64,000 nucleotides of DNA from an uncultured Eggerthella sp. (lineage in GTDB: Bacteria; Actinomycetota; Coriobacteriia; Coriobacteriales; Eggerthellaceae): assembly GCA_958431815.1 (NCBI GenBank), contig CAUASB010000005.1:65837-129836 (forward strand), given 5' to 3'. Below the pieces are notes generated by a model. That model was not told the DNA's origin. It ran no database searches and worked only from the letters and a program-made list of their open reading frames with translations. The position numbers and the translations under genes were made by a program. Of this stretch, positions 33,186 through 41,921 are shown piece by piece (positions within the stretch are counted from its first letter, which is position 1; the number at the start of each line of letters is the position of its first letter).

Positions 33186-36100
33186 ATGTTCCGTACCGCT
33201 TTTACCGGATTGCGTTCGTATTGTGCCGCCGCTCTTGTTGCTGCTGCGTGCCTGTTCGTGGGATTGCCTTCGGTGGCTTTCGCCTCGTGCATACCCACTC
33301 AGGACGATTTTGCCGCCTATGAGGCCGATGGCACGCTTGAACAGCGCCAAGCCTATATGGAAAACCTGGGCAACGATTCGTTCGACAGCAACTTGGTGCA
33401 AAGCTTGAAGGAGCGTCAAAGCTCGCCGAATGCGCGCAGTCTGCGCAGCTGGGTTCCTTCCGCTTGGGCAAGCGGCATGCCGCTTCAGGGCACGGCGAAG
33501 GTTCTGGCCATCCGTGTGGCATTCCCCGCTGAAGGCGACCAGCCTGCCATGGGCTTCGAAGACAGCGACTCCCTTGAAGCGCTGCAAGCCATGTTCAACG
33601 GATCTGCTGGCGAAGCGCCTTATGAAAGCCTGAACGCCTACTATACGCGTTCTTCCTATGGTGCCTTGAAGTTCGATGGGAAGGCGTACGACTATACGGC
33701 GCAGCATTGCCGCGACTATTACACCAACAACGTTGATGGTTTGTTCTATGAGGCGGTTTCCGCATTGGCAAAACAGGGCGTTGACATTGCTTCGTTCGAC
33801 GGCAACGGCGACAAGATGATTGACGGCGTGTACATCCATTTCGGCGGCGAAACCACCGGCTGGGGTACTACGTGGTGGAGCAACGAACGCCATGCGCAGA
33901 ACACCCAGGAAATTGAAGGCACCGGCGTTTCCTTGGGCAACGAAGTATTGCTCCATGAGCCTTCGGACAACGCCGAAACCGTGCGCACCGTTATCCACGA
34001 AACGGGCCACTGCCTGGGCTTGCCTGATTACTATCCCTACCACTCCAGTTCGGTTGCGGTCTCTTCGGGCATCAACACCTATGACATGATGTACAACAAT
34101 GTTGGCGACCAGTGCGCGCTTTCGAAGTGGATCCTTGGTTGGATCCCCGACTCGGCGATAACCCGCGTCAAGGTGAGCAGCGATGGCGTGCTGGTGAAGC
34201 GCGGCAACGAAGAGCCGCAGCATTACGACGGCTCTGTTTCGGAAGTGCTGAAGTCGATGGATCTGAGCGATTCTGAGACGGGTGGGTTCGTTGCCGTTGC
34301 GGGCGATAAAACCTCGTGCACCGATGGGAAGAGCTTCGACATTTTCGATGACGATGGCCTGCTTTCCTCGTTCTATCTGCTGCAATACGACACCAAAACG
34401 GCGAACCAGAACATAATCCAAGTACCAGATGGCGGCGCTTTGCGCGTGTACCGCGTACAGGCGGAACTCAATGATGAAGGCACTGATTTCCAGAAGGCCA
34501 ATGCGTATAACCCGGATGATAATAAGTTCATCGAGGCGTTGACTTTGAGCAATACCGACTTCCATCAGATGGAACAGGGTGGTTCCGTAACGCCTTTTAC
34601 CACGCCTTCTACCAATTTCTTCGAGAATCTGGGGTTGGGCTTCACGGGCATTTCGCTGGAGTACGGGCAAGACGAAAACGGGCAGGACACCGCAACGGTT
34701 TCCTATGCGGAGAGCAGCCCGGTTGACCCTTCGGAATTCTCGGCTAAGCTGGTCGACGACTCTGCGGTGCAGTGCATTGACGACAGAGAGCTTTCGTTTT
34801 CCATTCCCGTATCGTATTACGAGGACCCGAACTTAGATCCGCTGATTCAATTCGGGGAGTATCCGATCACTGCGCGCCTGAGCAGCACTGATGGCGTATT
34901 CCGAGTGTCGTGGTCGCTTGATCCGACCGAGTTCACGCCTGGCACTAAAGCCGATTTGATTTTGCCCGAGGGCTTGTTCGTTTTGGGTCGCGATTCTTCT
35001 GGTCCGATATATTCTCCCGAAGTGCGCATTCCCCTTACAGTAGGCGGGGACAGCGAGCTGGCTCCGGAGACAACGGGAACGTATCCGAGCACTGCAATTC
35101 CGGGTGAGCAGTTCCGTGAGCCTATTTCGAACGCCCTTACCCTGAGCGACGGTACGAAAGTGTTCTTCCAAGGGCGCACTTTTAATTCTGCGTTTGAAGG
35201 GGAGGGCCCCTATCCGGATGATTGCCTGTTGGTGAACCGCATCTCGGCTTCTGACGTTGCGCAGTGTTCAACTGCTTGCGTCCAAGGTACCGAAGGAGAT
35301 GATGGCATTAAATGGCTTTCGAAGCATGGCGTGTATGGTCAGAGCAATGCTGTTTTTGAGGCGAAACTCCTTGATGACAATACCGCGGTGTTGAGCCTAC
35401 AAGGCTCCAACGATGCACCGAAGTGGTATGCCTGGATCGATCTTACCCAGGATAAGCTCATCGCCGAAGCGAAAACGGAAGCGTTCAATCCCGTCCTTCT
35501 GTCTTGCGGGGGTTCGTTGGTTGAAGCTCAGCGTTATTCGGCGGGAGTGATGCTTAAGAAGCTTGACGTTAAGGGCGATGGGGACTTGCAGACATCGTAC
35601 GCGCTAATCTCGAGTGCTGATGGTGCTATGGACGCGGGCAATTCGAATTGTGTCGTCTACCGAGGAAATAATGGAGACACTCCTGGCTATAGGGTAAAGG
35701 TGCTTTCTCATGACGCGTTGAATGCACTGGATTTCTACGGAAACGTAGACGATGCTTTCAGCAATTCTGTTGCATTTTCGGATATCGATAGCATTTACGA
35801 CTTTACTGCTGAAGATGCTGCCGCTCTTGATGCGATTGCGGTAACAGATAGCTCGATAGTGATGGCCGGCCGCGAAATCGATACTTCAGCTACCGGCGCG
35901 GCTCCTCTGGTTAGCACTTTGACGAAGTATTCGCTCGATGGGACTGAACTTTCGAAGTGCCAGTTTGCCAATAGAATCGATTCGGAAAGCGCCAAGGTTC
36001 GTCTTTTGACGGGAGAGGCGGGTAATGTGGTTGCCTGCCTGTACCCTGATTTCTTAGCGGGTCGATCAATGGAGCAAGCCTACGAGCTCGCATTCTTCGA

Positions 36101-36491
36101 TTCGGACCTGAGCACGGTAAAGTACGGCGTTTCGTTCTGCGGTCCTAGTGGTTTTTGGAAGGGGACCAAGTACGTAAGCGTGGGTCTTAGTTCCTTTAGC
36201 TCTTCATGGGACAAAACCGACCAGGTACGCTATGACATCTACCAGGGCTTAAGCGCTGGAACCGATCCTGCTGGTCCCGACGTCCCTAACCCGAACCCGG
36301 GCTCGGGAGCCGGGTCGGGCGCGGACTCCAACGGGGGTAGCGGATCCGATTCCGGTGCTAACGGCGCCGCGCCTAGTGTTTCAGCCAAGACGGGCGATTC
36401 TGCTGTTGAGCTTGTTGCTGTGCTTGCTGCGTTGTGTTCGGCAACGGTTGCCGTTGCTGCGAAGAAGCGTCGTAGGACCACGCATAAATAG
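33186..36491 (+). CDS. Cell-wall-anchored M6 family metalloprotease
   Basis: 1101 aa. Signal peptide about 1-35 (AAALVAAACLFVGLPSVAFA). Catalytic zinc motif HETGHCLGLPDYY: His271, Glu272, His275, with Gly and Asp as in M6 (immune inhibitor A) peptidases; KVLAIRVAFP and TYDMMYNN are other family marks. Residues about 530-1020 form beta-rich domains of unknown role. A Pro/Gly/Ser-rich spacer leads to SAKTGD, a hydrophobic helix and a KKRRR tail, a sortase-type signal without the usual LP. Starts: ATG 33186 or the adjacent TTG 33183; the ribosome site is weak. Confidence 0.86.
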   Translation: MFRTAFTGLRSYCAAALVAAACLFVGLPSVAFASCIPTQDDFAAYEADGTLEQRQAYMENLGNDSFDSNLVQSLKERQSSPNARSLRSWVPSAWASGMPLQGTAKVLAIRVAFPAEGDQPAMGFEDSDSLEALQAMFNGSAGEAPYESLNAYYTRSSYGALKFDGKAYDYTAQHCRDYYTNNVDGLFYEAVSALAKQGVDIASFDGNGDKMIDGVYIHFGGETTGWGTTWWSNERHAQNTQEIEGTGVSLGNEVLLHEPSDNAETVRTVIHETGHCLGLPDYYPYHSSSVAVSSGINTYDMMYNNVGDQCALSKWILGWIPDSAITRVKVSSDGVLVKRGNEEPQHYDGSVSEVLKSMDLSDSETGGFVAVAGDKTSCTDGKSFDIFDDDGLLSSFYLLQYDTKTANQNIIQVPDGGALRVYRVQAELNDEGTDFQKANAYNPDDNKFIEALTLSNTDFHQMEQGGSVTPFTTPSTNFFENLGLGFTGISLEYGQDENGQDTATVSYAESSPVDPSEFSAKLVDDSAVQCIDDRELSFSIPVSYYEDPNLDPLIQFGEYPITARLSSTDGVFRVSWSLDPTEFTPGTKADLILPEGLFVLGRDSSGPIYSPEVRIPLTVGGDSELAPETTGTYPSTAIPGEQFREPISNALTLSDGTKVFFQGRTFNSAFEGEGPYPDDCLLVNRISASDVAQCSTACVQGTEGDDGIKWLSKHGVYGQSNAVFEAKLLDDNTAVLSLQGSNDAPKWYAWIDLTQDKLIAEAKTEAFNPVLLSCGGSLVEAQRYSAGVMLKKLDVKGDGDLQTSYALISSADGAMDAGNSNCVVYRGNNGDTPGYRVKVLSHDALNALDFYGNVDDAFSNSVAFSDIDSIYDFTAEDAAALDAIAVTDSSIVMAGREIDTSATGAAPLVSTLTKYSLDGTELSKCQFANRIDSESAKVRLLTGEAGNVVACLYPDFLAGRSMEQAYELAFFDSDLSTVKYGVSFCGPSGFWKGTKYVSVGLSSFSSSWDKTDQVRYDIYQGLSAGTDPAGPDVPNPNPGSGAGSGADSNGGSGSDSGANGAAPSVSAKTGDSAVELVAVLAALCSATVAVAAKKRRRTTHK

Positions 36492-36543
36492 GTTTGTTTG
36501 CTATTGGTTTTTCTTTTAGGAAGAATTCCGATAGGGGAATAAG

Positions 36544-36590
36544 GAATAACCACGCTATCGGTTATACATATATCTGATAGCGTGGTATTC
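36544..36590 (+). terminator. Terminator of the metalloprotease gene
   Basis: About 14-bp stem (CCACGCTATC core) with an AT-rich loop and TTCTCT after it. Confidence 0.7.
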
Positions 36591-36608
36591 TCTACTGCGT
36601 ATAAAAGC

Positions 36609-36648
36609 AACGCTTGGGTTCGCTTCATGCTGGGCCCGGGCGTTTTTT
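36609..36648 (+). terminator. Intrinsic terminator in the leader of the opine dehydrogenase gene
   Basis: 10-bp stem including two G:T pairs (AACGCTTGGG with CCCGGGCGTT) followed by six T, ending 28 bases before the ribosome site of the next gene. A TATAAA box lies just before it (36600-36605). It may be a second terminator for the upstream gene or part of a leader that controls the next one. Confidence 0.7.
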
Positions 36649-36690
36649 CGGAATATGGCCGGAAGGTCATCCGTTAAGGAGGTTGTTGAG

Positions 36691-37932
36691 TTGGTAAACG
36701 TAGAAGAGCTGCGCAAGGCTCCTATCGCCGTTCTGGGCGGTGGCGCTGTTGGTAAGACCTGTGGCGCCGATTGTGCGCTGGCGGGTCAGGAAGTTCGCAT
36801 TTGCGACCTTGACCCGTTCTTCGACAAGGCACTGGGCACGGTAATGCGCACCGGCATCACCCTGCAGGACAAGGCACCGGGAACGCAGACCAAGTACGGT
36901 TTCCGCCGCATGGGCAAGGGCGAATTCGCCATGGCAACCAACTCTGTTGCCGAAGCCGTGAAGGGTGCCAAGCTCATTATCGTGGGCATTCCCTCCATCG
37001 CTCATGAAGTGTTCTTCCGCGAGCTTATCCCTGCGTTGGAAGACGGCCAGATCATCCACATCATCCCCGACAACTACGGCAGCCTGAAGCTGCGCAAGAT
37101 GATGCGTGAAATGGGCTGCACCAAAAACGTTATCATCGGCGGTTGGTCGAGCGCTCCTTACGGCACGCGCGTAGACACCGAGGGTGGCGTTGCCAAGCCC
37201 ACGTGCTCGCTGGTGTACCGCGCCATCACCCTGCGCGGCGCTGCGCTCCCCGCTAAGGACACCGAAGATTTCGTTGAAAGCTCCAAGGCACTGGGCTGCT
37301 TCGATGCCATCACCGAAGGTGACGGCGCCGTATGCGGCGATACCGTTATGGACATCGGCTTCTCTAACGTGAACCCCGTTATCCATGTTCCCGGCACCGT
37401 TCTGGGCGTTTCCACGATGGAAAACTTCGGCACTGTTCTTGATAAGAACATCCACGACTACTCCATCTACTCCCATTCCTTCTGCCCCTCCATTTCCGAG
37501 GTTCAGTACCAGTTCTACAACGAGGAAATTGCCTTGGCAGAGGCTATGGGCGTTGGCATTCAGCCGTTCAAGAAGGAAGTGTTCTACCAGCGTACTAGCG
37601 TTCTGGGCGAAGAGTACATGGGCGAAGGCTGCATCGTTCCCTTCGAAGAGCAGTGGGAAGTTGGCTTTGCCACCGGCCCGTTCACCATCAAGAACCGCTA
37701 CGTTACCGAAGACGTTCCTGTTGGCTGCCATGTGTACCATGAGCTGGGCAAGAAGTTCGGCGTACCTACGCCCATCATCGACTCGATGATTGTTCTGGGT
37801 GGCGTTATGAACAAGACCAACTTCTTCGAAACCGGCCTGACGCTCGAAGAGCTGGGCATTGGTCACATGACGAAGGAACAGATGCAGGCTTACCTGCGCG
37901 AGGGCGAATACGTTGCCCCCGAAGGCGAGTAA
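36691..37932 (+). CDS. NAD(P)-dependent octopine/nopaline dehydrogenase family protein
   Basis: 413 aa. N-terminal Rossmann fold (APIAVLGGGAVGKTCGADCALAG) and a helical C-terminal domain typical for opine dehydrogenases. TTG 36691 is taken as start because AAGGAGG lies 8 bases before it and the Rossmann strand begins soon after. Opine dehydrogenases join an amino acid to a 2-oxo acid (or the reverse) with NAD(P)H. The next gene, a racemase homologue, follows without any gap, so the two probably act in one pathway. Substrates unknown. Confidence 0.85.
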   Translation: MVNVEELRKAPIAVLGGGAVGKTCGADCALAGQEVRICDLDPFFDKALGTVMRTGITLQDKAPGTQTKYGFRRMGKGEFAMATNSVAEAVKGAKLIIVGIPSIAHEVFFRELIPALEDGQIIHIIPDNYGSLKLRKMMREMGCTKNVIIGGWSSAPYGTRVDTEGGVAKPTCSLVYRAITLRGAALPAKDTEDFVESSKALGCFDAITEGDGAVCGDTVMDIGFSNVNPVIHVPGTVLGVSTMENFGTVLDKNIHDYSIYSHSFCPSISEVQYQFYNEEIALAEAMGVGIQPFKKEVFYQRTSVLGEEYMGEGCIVPFEEQWEVGFATGPFTIKNRYVTEDVPVGCHVYHELGKKFGVPTPIIDSMIVLGGVMNKTNFFETGLTLEELGIGHMTKEQMQAYLREGEYVAPEGE

Positions 37933-38706
37933 ATGAGCAACTGGAAAAGCGCGTATGGCGCGCTTGAAACGCAGGCGGAGGTTCGTGGCACCCACGGGCT
38001 TCCGCCCCGTAGTTTCTCGGGGCAGGTGCTGGGCATTATTGCGGTGAAGCTTGATTATCCGAAGCTTCCCGGCAACGTTGCCAATGCGTGCACGTTCAAC
38101 TACCCCGTGTGCTATGAAGTGGTTGATTTCGAGATTGAGCAGCTGTTTGCGGGCGACCCTGCCATCAAGCAGATGATCATCGACGCTGCAAAGAAACTGG
38201 AGGCGCAGGGCGTGCGCGCCATCATCGGAGCATGCGGGTACTTTGCTCATTTCCAGAAAGATGTGGCGGCGGCCGTTGATGTGCCGGTGTTCATGTCGAG
38301 CTTGTGCCAGCTGCCCACCATCAAGGCGGGCTTTGCCCAAAACGGCAGTATTGCCGTGTTTGCAGCTGATGGTTCCAGCTTAAATGATGAACTGCTTGCC
38401 CAGGTGGGAAGCAGCACCGAGAGGCTTGTTATTCAGAATGTGGGTGACATGGAAAGCTTTGCACCCATCCGCTGGGGCAAGTACGAGCTGGACAACGGCA
38501 AGCTGACTGACGATCTGTGCGCATTGGCGCAGAAGGTATGCGCCGAGCATCCCGATATCAAGGCCATCTTGTTGGAATGCAGCGACTTGCCACCGTATGC
38601 TGCGGCAATCCAGAAAGCTACCGGTTTGCCGGTGTTCGACTTCATCACGCTGGCGAACTGGGTTGCCAGCGCGGTGGTGCAGAAAACCTATACCGGTTGG
38701 TTCTAG
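37933..38706 (+). CDS. Aspartate/glutamate racemase superfamily protein
   Basis: 257 aa. Two cysteine-bearing motifs, GACGYF (about residue 97-102) and ECSDLPPYA (about 216-224), are at the places of the two catalytic cysteines of cofactor-free Asp/Glu/hydantoin racemases. Its ATG directly follows the TAA of the opine dehydrogenase gene. It might racemise the amino-acid partner of the opine enzyme; this is inference. Confidence 0.82.
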   Translation: MSNWKSAYGALETQAEVRGTHGLPPRSFSGQVLGIIAVKLDYPKLPGNVANACTFNYPVCYEVVDFEIEQLFAGDPAIKQMIIDAAKKLEAQGVRAIIGACGYFAHFQKDVAAAVDVPVFMSSLCQLPTIKAGFAQNGSIAVFAADGSSLNDELLAQVGSSTERLVIQNVGDMESFAPIRWGKYELDNGKLTDDLCALAQKVCAEHPDIKAILLECSDLPPYAAAIQKATGLPVFDFITLANWVASAVVQKTYTGWF

Positions 38707-38746
38707 TAACGGCAGTACGTTTACCGGCAGCCAATCGCATGACAGC

Positions 38747-38784
38747 AGCAGGCCCCCGCTTCACTACGAAGCGGGGGCCTGCTT
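38747..38784 (+). terminator. Terminator of the opine dehydrogenase/racemase operon
   Basis: 15-16-bp GC-rich stem (GCAGGCCCCCGCTTC arm) with a 5-nt loop and a short T-run; 40 bases past the stop. Confidence 0.75.
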
Positions 38785-38874
38785 GCGTTAAGTGGCCACG
38801 GGAGGTGTCTCGACTGCTTTCTTAATTTGTGGGAGGGTAGCTTTCTTGGATGCGGCGACGTGCCGGGAAAAGCG

Positions 38875-39681
38875 CTATTGAAGCGGGATGGACTGGTAAA
38901 TGTGCCCCGTGGTGAGTTCCGCCCAAGGATACTGCGCCATGTACTGGCCGCGGTATTGGTTCACGGTTGCCTGGTCGCCTTTCAGGAAGCGATAGTAGTC
39001 GCATTCCACGTTTTCGGGCACTAGGGCAATTTCATCGCGCCCGCGCATGATAACGTCTTGGGCGCCTACGGCAGCAAGCGTGCTGCGCAAGTCGCTGATA
39101 AGGTTGCGCACCTGGGCACGGCGCGAAGGCGTGCGCGAGCCGTCTTCCCACAAGATGGAAATCAGCTCGCCCACTGAACAGCGCGAGCCGTGCCGGTCAA
39201 CCAAATAGGCCAAAAGCTCTTTGGTTTTGCTGCGCTTGAAACGCACCGGCTCGCCCTTGAAGAACACGTCGAAGTTTCCGAAGCAGTGGATTTCGAGCTT
39301 TTCAGACGTGCCCTTTGGTTTTGTGACAGGATGGCGCAGGTTTGCCAGCGCCTTGCCCACGTTTTCCTCAGTGGCGGGCTTCAGCAGGTAGCCGCTGGGG
39401 AACAGGCCATGTGCTTCCAGGGCGTATTCGGAGTGGGCGGTAACGAACACGATATTCGTTTCGGGGTACCGCTCCTTCATTATTCGGGCCAGCTCCAGCC
39501 CGCCGCCACCGGGCATTTCAATGTCAAGGAACGCAACGTTAGGTTCGCATTCCTCGGCGCGTTCCAGCGCTTCGTTGGCGGAGTGCGCCATCAAGCAGGT
39601 TCCCTCGGGGTCGAGTGAGGCCATGATGCGCTTCATTGCATCGAGGGCAAGTTGTTTATCGTCTACCGCTAAAGTGATCAT
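38875..39681 (-). CDS. Response regulator with SARP/OmpR-like winged helix
   Basis: 268 aa. Receiver domain 1-120: DD pair near residue 7, phospho-acceptor Asp in AFLDIEMPGGGG, conserved Thr in FVTAHS and Lys in LLKPAT. From about 130 a winged-helix domain of the SARP type (CFGNFDVFFKGEPVRFKRSKTKELLAYLV, read as FGNFDVF and KTKELLAYL). LytS-type kinases usually pair with LytTR regulators, so this output domain is unusual. Begins 6 bases after the kinase gene ends. Confidence 0.87.
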   Translation of the reverse strand: MITLAVDDKQLALDAMKRIMASLDPEGTCLMAHSANEALERAEECEPNVAFLDIEMPGGGGLELARIMKERYPETNIVFVTAHSEYALEAHGLFPSGYLLKPATEENVGKALANLRHPVTKPKGTSEKLEIHCFGNFDVFFKGEPVRFKRSKTKELLAYLVDRHGSRCSVGELISILWEDGSRTPSRRAQVRNLISDLRSTLAAVGAQDVIMRGRDEIALVPENVECDYYRFLKGDQATVNQYRGQYMAQYPWAELTTGHIYQSIPLQ

Positions 39682-39687
39682 GGTTTC

Positions 39688-40956
39688 CTAACATAGAGGG
39701 ATGGTTATGGCGGCACGTGTGCCTGCCGGGCTGGAGGTAAGGGATAGGGTGCCGTTGCATAGAAGGTCAAGGCGCGTGCGCACGTTGTCGAGCGCGATGC
39801 CCAGCCCGTTGCTTTCCTCGGACGTGAAGCCCGAGCCGTTGTCTTCCACTGAAATGTGATAGCCCGATGGGTCTTCCCACGAGGCGATGCGGATAAGTCC
39901 GTTTTTCGAAGAGCCTATGCCGTGGCGCACGGCGTTTTCAACCAGGGGCTGCACAGTAAGGGCGGGGATCCGAAAGTCTTGGCAGGTTATGTCCCACACA
40001 ACCTTAAACGAGCCGGCGGTATCGATCTGTTCAAGCTTCAAGTACGCCTTCACATGGGCTATTTCCTGCGCGAAGGGCACCATGTCTTTGCTCCCGGCAA
40101 CATCAAGGCTGCCGCGCAGGAAGTCAGAGAACAGCTCTATCGCCTTCGCGGCGCGTGCTGGGTCCTTCACGCACAGTTCACGTACCGTTTGCAGGGAATT
40201 GAACATGAAGTGCGAGGTTATCTGGCTGGAAAGCATGCGCGACTGGCTTTCTGCCAGCTCGAGCTTTTTGGCAGTAAGCTCCTGTTCCTGCTTTTCCTGC
40301 ATGGCCGCATAGGCAAGCAGCAGAGAAAGCGCCACGGCAGGGTAGACGAACATAAGCGTGGGCCAGCAGTATTCAAGGGCGAGGCTGATGCACGGCAGGG
40401 CCATCATCGACACCCAAACCTCGAATGCGGTAAGGCGCTTGCCTTTTTCAGCCTGGGCAAGGGTCAAGGGCAGGGAAAGCACTATCTGCGCGGCGAACAG
40501 CGCTTCGGTGAGGCAATCGAGCGGCCCCCAGGTGAACGTGTTGCTTGCGTCGATGGTGAACAGGATGCCGGTTTGAAGGTTGACAAGGGGCAAGATAGCG
40601 TTCACCGCGCCGCAGACAACGATGGCGCCGGTAAGCGCCTTGGCGAAAAGCGGCACCGGCTTTGGCTTTCTCAGAAACTCGCCGCATGCTGCGATGACGA
40701 ACGCGGTGTAGGCTGCTGCTCCGAAAAAGTACGTAGTGAAGTTGCTTGCCTGGGTAAGGAGTACCATTCCCTCGGTGCTGGTGAGCGTCCATGAAAGCAG
40801 GTCGCCCAGGGTGTTCACCGCATGGAGCGTGGTGGCGGCAAGCAAAAGCGCCCACTGTTTGCTGTGTCCCTTCGTTTTCAGCAGTATCACGATAAGAACC
40901 AGGGTTAGCAGCAGCGCCAGCGTTTCAATGGTTATGTTGATGGTTTGGCAATGCAC
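39688..40956 (-). CDS. LytS-type sensor histidine kinase
   Basis: 422 aa. Six to seven membrane helices in the first ~220 residues without a large extracellular domain, a short coiled coil, then the His_kinase domain with SHFMFNSLQTV (His249) and an ATPase domain (PLVENAVRHGI; DNGSGF; GIALDNVRTRL). GTG start. It phosphorylates the response regulator encoded next. Its signal is unknown; the rightward PF06541 gene starts 164 bases away and may be a target. Confidence 0.88.
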   Translation of the reverse strand: MHCQTINITIETLALLLTLVLIVILLKTKGHSKQWALLLAATTLHAVNTLGDLLSWTLTSTEGMVLLTQASNFTTYFFGAAAYTAFVIAACGEFLRKPKPVPLFAKALTGAIVVCGAVNAILPLVNLQTGILFTIDASNTFTWGPLDCLTEALFAAQIVLSLPLTLAQAEKGKRLTAFEVWVSMMALPCISLALEYCWPTLMFVYPAVALSLLLAYAAMQEKQEQELTAKKLELAESQSRMLSSQITSHFMFNSLQTVRELCVKDPARAAKAIELFSDFLRGSLDVAGSKDMVPFAQEIAHVKAYLKLEQIDTAGSFKVVWDITCQDFRIPALTVQPLVENAVRHGIGSSKNGLIRIASWEDPSGYHISVEDNGSGFTSEESNGLGIALDNVRTRLDLLCNGTLSLTSSPAGTRAAITIPLC

Positions 40957-41120
40957 AAGGCTCTCTTTCGTGGGTTTGATGGGGAGGGGGGTATAGTGAA
41001 GTGCGCTTATACGATAATACGCTAATAATCCCAGTAAAACCGCTGATAACAGGGGCTTTTATTTGATGCGCTTCTGATGCGCTTCAACCATGAAGGTAAG
41101 GGGAGGGAAAGGGGAAAGGC

Positions 41121-41756
41121 ATGGCAGACACGCAAACCGAAGAACAGGAAGTGTACTACCACGGTGCATTCGACCGAGCTCGCCTGAAAACATGGGCGTT
41201 CTGGCGCAACATGGCAATTCACTTCTCGCTATGCAGTGTGGTGGGCCATTGGCTCGAAATTCCCTGGTGCATTTTCTGCCTGTACGTGTTCGGCATTTAC
41301 GATCCGAATTCCATGGTATGGGTCAATCCGTTCTACCCCTTCATGGTGTACGGCGTGGGCGCCGTGGTATGCGTGATATTCCTGACGCCGCTTAAAGACA
41401 GGATGCTGCGCAAACGCAAGACGAAGTTCGGGGCGGGCCTGGAATTCTACGTGGTGTGCGTGCTTGCTTGCATGGTGATGGAAGTTGGCATGGGACTTTT
41501 GATGAACCAGCCCGACGCAGCCGGCGTGTACCCCTTGTGGGACAATTCCCGTTTGCCCTTCAACATTCTTCAGCAGGCATGGTTGCCCAACGATTTGCTG
41601 CTAGGCGCCTGTGCCCTTATCTATACCTGGTTTGCCTATCCGCTGGTGGAACGCTTGATGGCGCGCCCGCACCCCAAGGTGATGGATGTGCTTGCCCTGG
41701 TGGTGGTTGTCGGGTTCATCGCCTTGAGCGTAGTGCAGTACACCACGTACCTTTAA
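41121..41756 (+). CDS. Putative ABC transporter permease, PF06541 (CmpB-like) family
   Basis: 211 aa with about five membrane helices. The sequence SVVGHWLEIPWC near residue 40 and the YPLWDNSRLP turn fit this family of bacterial membrane proteins. No ATPase gene is adjacent, so transport is only a family label. GGGGAAAGGC precedes the ATG. Divergent from the LytS kinase operon. Confidence 0.72.
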   Translation: MADTQTEEQEVYYHGAFDRARLKTWAFWRNMAIHFSLCSVVGHWLEIPWCIFCLYVFGIYDPNSMVWVNPFYPFMVYGVGAVVCVIFLTPLKDRMLRKRKTKFGAGLEFYVVCVLACMVMEVGMGLLMNQPDAAGVYPLWDNSRLPFNILQQAWLPNDLLLGACALIYTWFAYPLVERLMARPHPKVMDVLALVVVVGFIALSVVQYTTYL

Positions 41757-41921
41757 TCGAGGTGTTGCGGCTTTCGCTGCTTGCAGCTGGATTCTCCATA
41801 CGAAAGGGTATTGCGGTTTGCCTGCGGCGCTCGGTGTTTGCTCAGGTGCGGAATACGGGCTTGCGATGGGCTCACACTGTTTCTTTGCTTCTGGCATCCG
41901 ATGCAGAGCAATCGTGCCCTA

